DNA of 6,073 nucleotides from contig JAKSCF010000401.1 of the NCBI GenBank assembly GCA_022360735.1, positions 1-6,073 of the forward strand, written 5' to 3'. A model generated the notes under the pieces. It worked only from the letters and a program-made list of their open reading frames with translations. It ran no database searches and was not told where the DNA came from. Below, in pieces: positions 4,823 to 6,073 of this stretch (its first letter is position 1; each line of letters starts with the position of its first letter). The translations under genes were made by a program, and so were the position numbers. The stretch is from Clostridia bacterium. GTDB lineage: Bacteria; Bacillota_A; Clostridia; Peptostreptococcales; JAAYPU01.

Positions 4823-5870
4823 TAGGGTAAGTGATATGACAGTTTTCCTTTTTAGGCTTTTTAAAGATATTTGAATCCATTATATTATTTGTTCCTTTAT
4901 CAATAACATTATTTAGATTATCTTCAATACAGTTTGATCTATAACAATTATTTTCAGAGGTGGAACCAAAGAAAATACCTGCTTCATCATTATCTGTGAT
5001 ACAATTTCTATCTATAATATTACGATCACCATTTATTAAAATGCCATTTTCTTTATTATTTGTACAAGTGTTTTGGTTGATTATATTAGAATTGTCATCT
5101 TGACTTGTGCCTATGCCATTCAGATTATCTATTACTTTATTACCCCAGACAATATAAACAGAAAAAACTTCTATACCATCATTACCGTTATTATAACAAT
5201 GATTAAAAAGTAATAGATTGTTATTGGATTCTAAGTCTATTCCATCGTCACTGTTTAGCCTAGCAATATTTTTTATATAGATGTTGGATGAACTAGTACT
5301 AAAGATTCCATCACCAAAATTAGTATTATTTTCAGCCATATTATTAAATATAAGATTATTTGATCCGGAGACGCCTATACCGTCAATGCCGTTATTGGAC
5401 ACCCTGCACTGGATAATATAATTATTATCCCCAGAAACACCTATGCCGTCAGCGCCATTATTCATGGATTGACAATCAATACAGATATTGTATTTACCTT
5501 CAATACGTATACCATCTTTGTTAGCAAAACCTAATACGGTATTCATTACTCTGACCTTATTTATAATATTGTTATCTGACTCAACTAATATTCCGTTTTC
5601 ATTAAATCCTTTTAAAGTAAGATTTTCTATTGTTATAAATGACGATTTAGATATATCAATACCAACAGAATCTGAGTTGATACTTCCTTCAATGATAGTC
5701 TCATCAATACCTTGACCCACAATACGGATAGTATTTAAATTTGAAGGTATAATTGTGTTGCCAAAATTGGTAAACACACCACTGTCAATCAAAATTGTAT
5801 CACAAGGATTTGAATTGGCTAAGGCATCATTAATAGTTGGAAACTCACTTGGAACATGCTTTATAGACAC
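4818..5870 (-). CDS. Right-handed parallel beta-helix protein (NosD/PbH1-repeat type), function unknown
   Basis: The likely start is GTG at 5870. AAGGA lies five bases before it, and the protein then opens with VSIKHVPSEFPTINDALA, the usual cap of this fold. An ATG at 5933 is in frame and adds 21 residues but has no ribosome binding site. The 350-residue product has the cap motif NPCDTILID (21-29), then about ten rungs of 22-24 residues with the pattern G-I-x-V-x-(S/G)-x-N-N-x-I from about 70 to 335. Two adjacent rungs are nearly identical: NNGADGIGVSGDNN (137-150) and NNGIDGIGVSGSNN (159-172). There are ten cysteines and no signal peptide or membrane segment, so it is predicted to be cytoplasmic. 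Such helices bind or cut polysaccharides, or serve as structural surface or spore proteins. No catalytic residues can be picked out. The insertion sequence ends just past its stop. Confidence 0.85.
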   Translation of the reverse strand: MSIKHVPSEFPTINDALANSNPCDTILIDSGVFTNFGNTIIPSNLNTIRIVGQGIDETIIEGSINSDSVGIDISKSSFITIENLTLKGFNENGILVESDNNIINKVRVMNTVLGFANKDGIRIEGKYNICIDCQSMNNGADGIGVSGDNNYIIQCRVSNNGIDGIGVSGSNNLIFNNMAENNTNFGDGIFSTSSSNIYIKNIARLNSDDGIDLESNNNLLLFNHCYNNGNDGIEVFSVYIVWGNKVIDNLNGIGTSQDDNSNIINQNTCTNNKENGILINGDRNIIDRNCITDNDEAGIFFGSTSENNCYRSNCIEDNLNNVIDKGTNNIMDSNIFKKPKKENCHITYPK

Positions 5871-5880
5871 TTTATTCCTT
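5871..5880 (-). promoter_or_regulatory. Ribosome binding site deciding the GTG start
   Basis: On the minus strand AAGGAATAAA directly precedes the GTG at 5870, giving AAGGA a five-base spacing. The upstream in-frame ATG at 5933 is preceded by AAAACTTCATCACA, which has no Shine-Dalgarno match. This favours the shorter protein. No convincing promoter was found in 5881-6027. Confidence 0.62.
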
Positions 5881-6027
5881 CTTTCATTTAAGTGTTTTTT
5901 CCTTGCACTAAAATATATTAAAGTGATCGACATATTGTGATGAAGTTTTTTGTTTTTCTATAGCTTTTTTATTTTTTTTGATAAATGGTTTCCAATTAAG
6001 TTTTTCTCGATTTAAATATTAAAACTG

Positions 6028-6072
6028 TTATAAACCAACAAACACATCTTCCATACCTTCTATACTTATGTC
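6028..6072 (-). CDS. Possible 3' end of a minus-strand gene, cut by the window edge
   Basis: One minus-strand frame is open from the window edge to TAA at 6030-6028 and encodes DISIEGMEDVFVGL. The ending resembles the (L/M)EDVF tail seen at the C-terminus of many ABC-transporter ATP-binding subunits. Fourteen residues are too few to assign a family, and an open stretch this short is common by chance. If real, the gene lies upstream of the beta-helix gene in the same direction, about 160 bases away. Confidence 0.22.
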   Translation of the reverse strand, partial: DISIEGMEDVFVGL

Positions 6073-6073
6073 A

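Noticed and set aside
5160..5470. Repeated short blocks in 5160-5470 as a CRISPR or DNA tandem array
   Set aside because: The repeats follow the 22-24 residue protein rungs of the beta-helix and differ in DNA, with no identical repeat units or spacers.
5488..5940. Plus-strand open frames opposite the 5' half of the beta-helix gene
   Set aside because: They mirror the repeat-rich coding strand, lack ribosome binding sites and resemble no protein pattern. The minus-strand rungs explain the sequence.

Overview
The window looks like a stretch of chromosome from an AT-rich, spore-forming member of the Clostridia (Bacillota). The evidence is the strongly AT-rich sequence, the GGAGG-type ribosome binding sites, a gene for the late mother-cell sporulation sigma factor SigK with a recognisable pro-sequence, and a class B penicillin-binding protein just upstream of it. 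From memory, a penicillin-binding-protein gene also lies beside sigK in Clostridioides difficile. The species cannot be named from this sequence.

Layout. Positions 125-1798 (+) encode a complete 557-residue class B penicillin-binding protein with a TTG start. It ends at a strong terminator (1856-1897) that can serve both strands. On the other side, and converging on it, is a 42-residue gene (1915-2043, -) with a good ribosome binding site. Divergent from that small gene is sigK (2255-2961, +). It is uninterrupted by a skin-type element but carries a one-base frameshift near 2774-2776 that separates sigma region 2 from the region 4 helix-turn-helix. Positions 2962-3232 hold no convincing gene but contain three inverted repeats in a row, the last a perfect 16-bp stem. 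A 41-codon reading frame of doubtful reality (3233-3358) runs into the left end of an insertion sequence.

Positions about 3326-4814 are an IS256-family (Mutator-like) insertion sequence with an intact 416-residue transposase. Three regulatory details can be read in it. A hairpin covers the transposase ribosome binding site only in transcripts that enter from outside. An internal promoter is placed so that its own transcripts lack the blocking arm. A perfect-consensus promoter near the right end points outward into the 3' end of the next gene.

Positions 4818-5870 (-) encode a 350-residue right-handed parallel beta-helix protein of unknown substrate. Its likely start is a GTG with a ribosome binding site, not the upstream ATG at 5933. 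The last bases may hold the tail of another minus-strand gene.

How the parts fit. The penicillin-binding protein and sigK belong together as sporulation or cortex functions. The insertion sequence sits between the sigK locus and the beta-helix gene, a few bases past the latter's stop codon. No new defence or catalytic system is apparent. The points most worth checking are the broken sigK, the expression control and outward promoter of the insertion sequence, and the row of inverted repeats.
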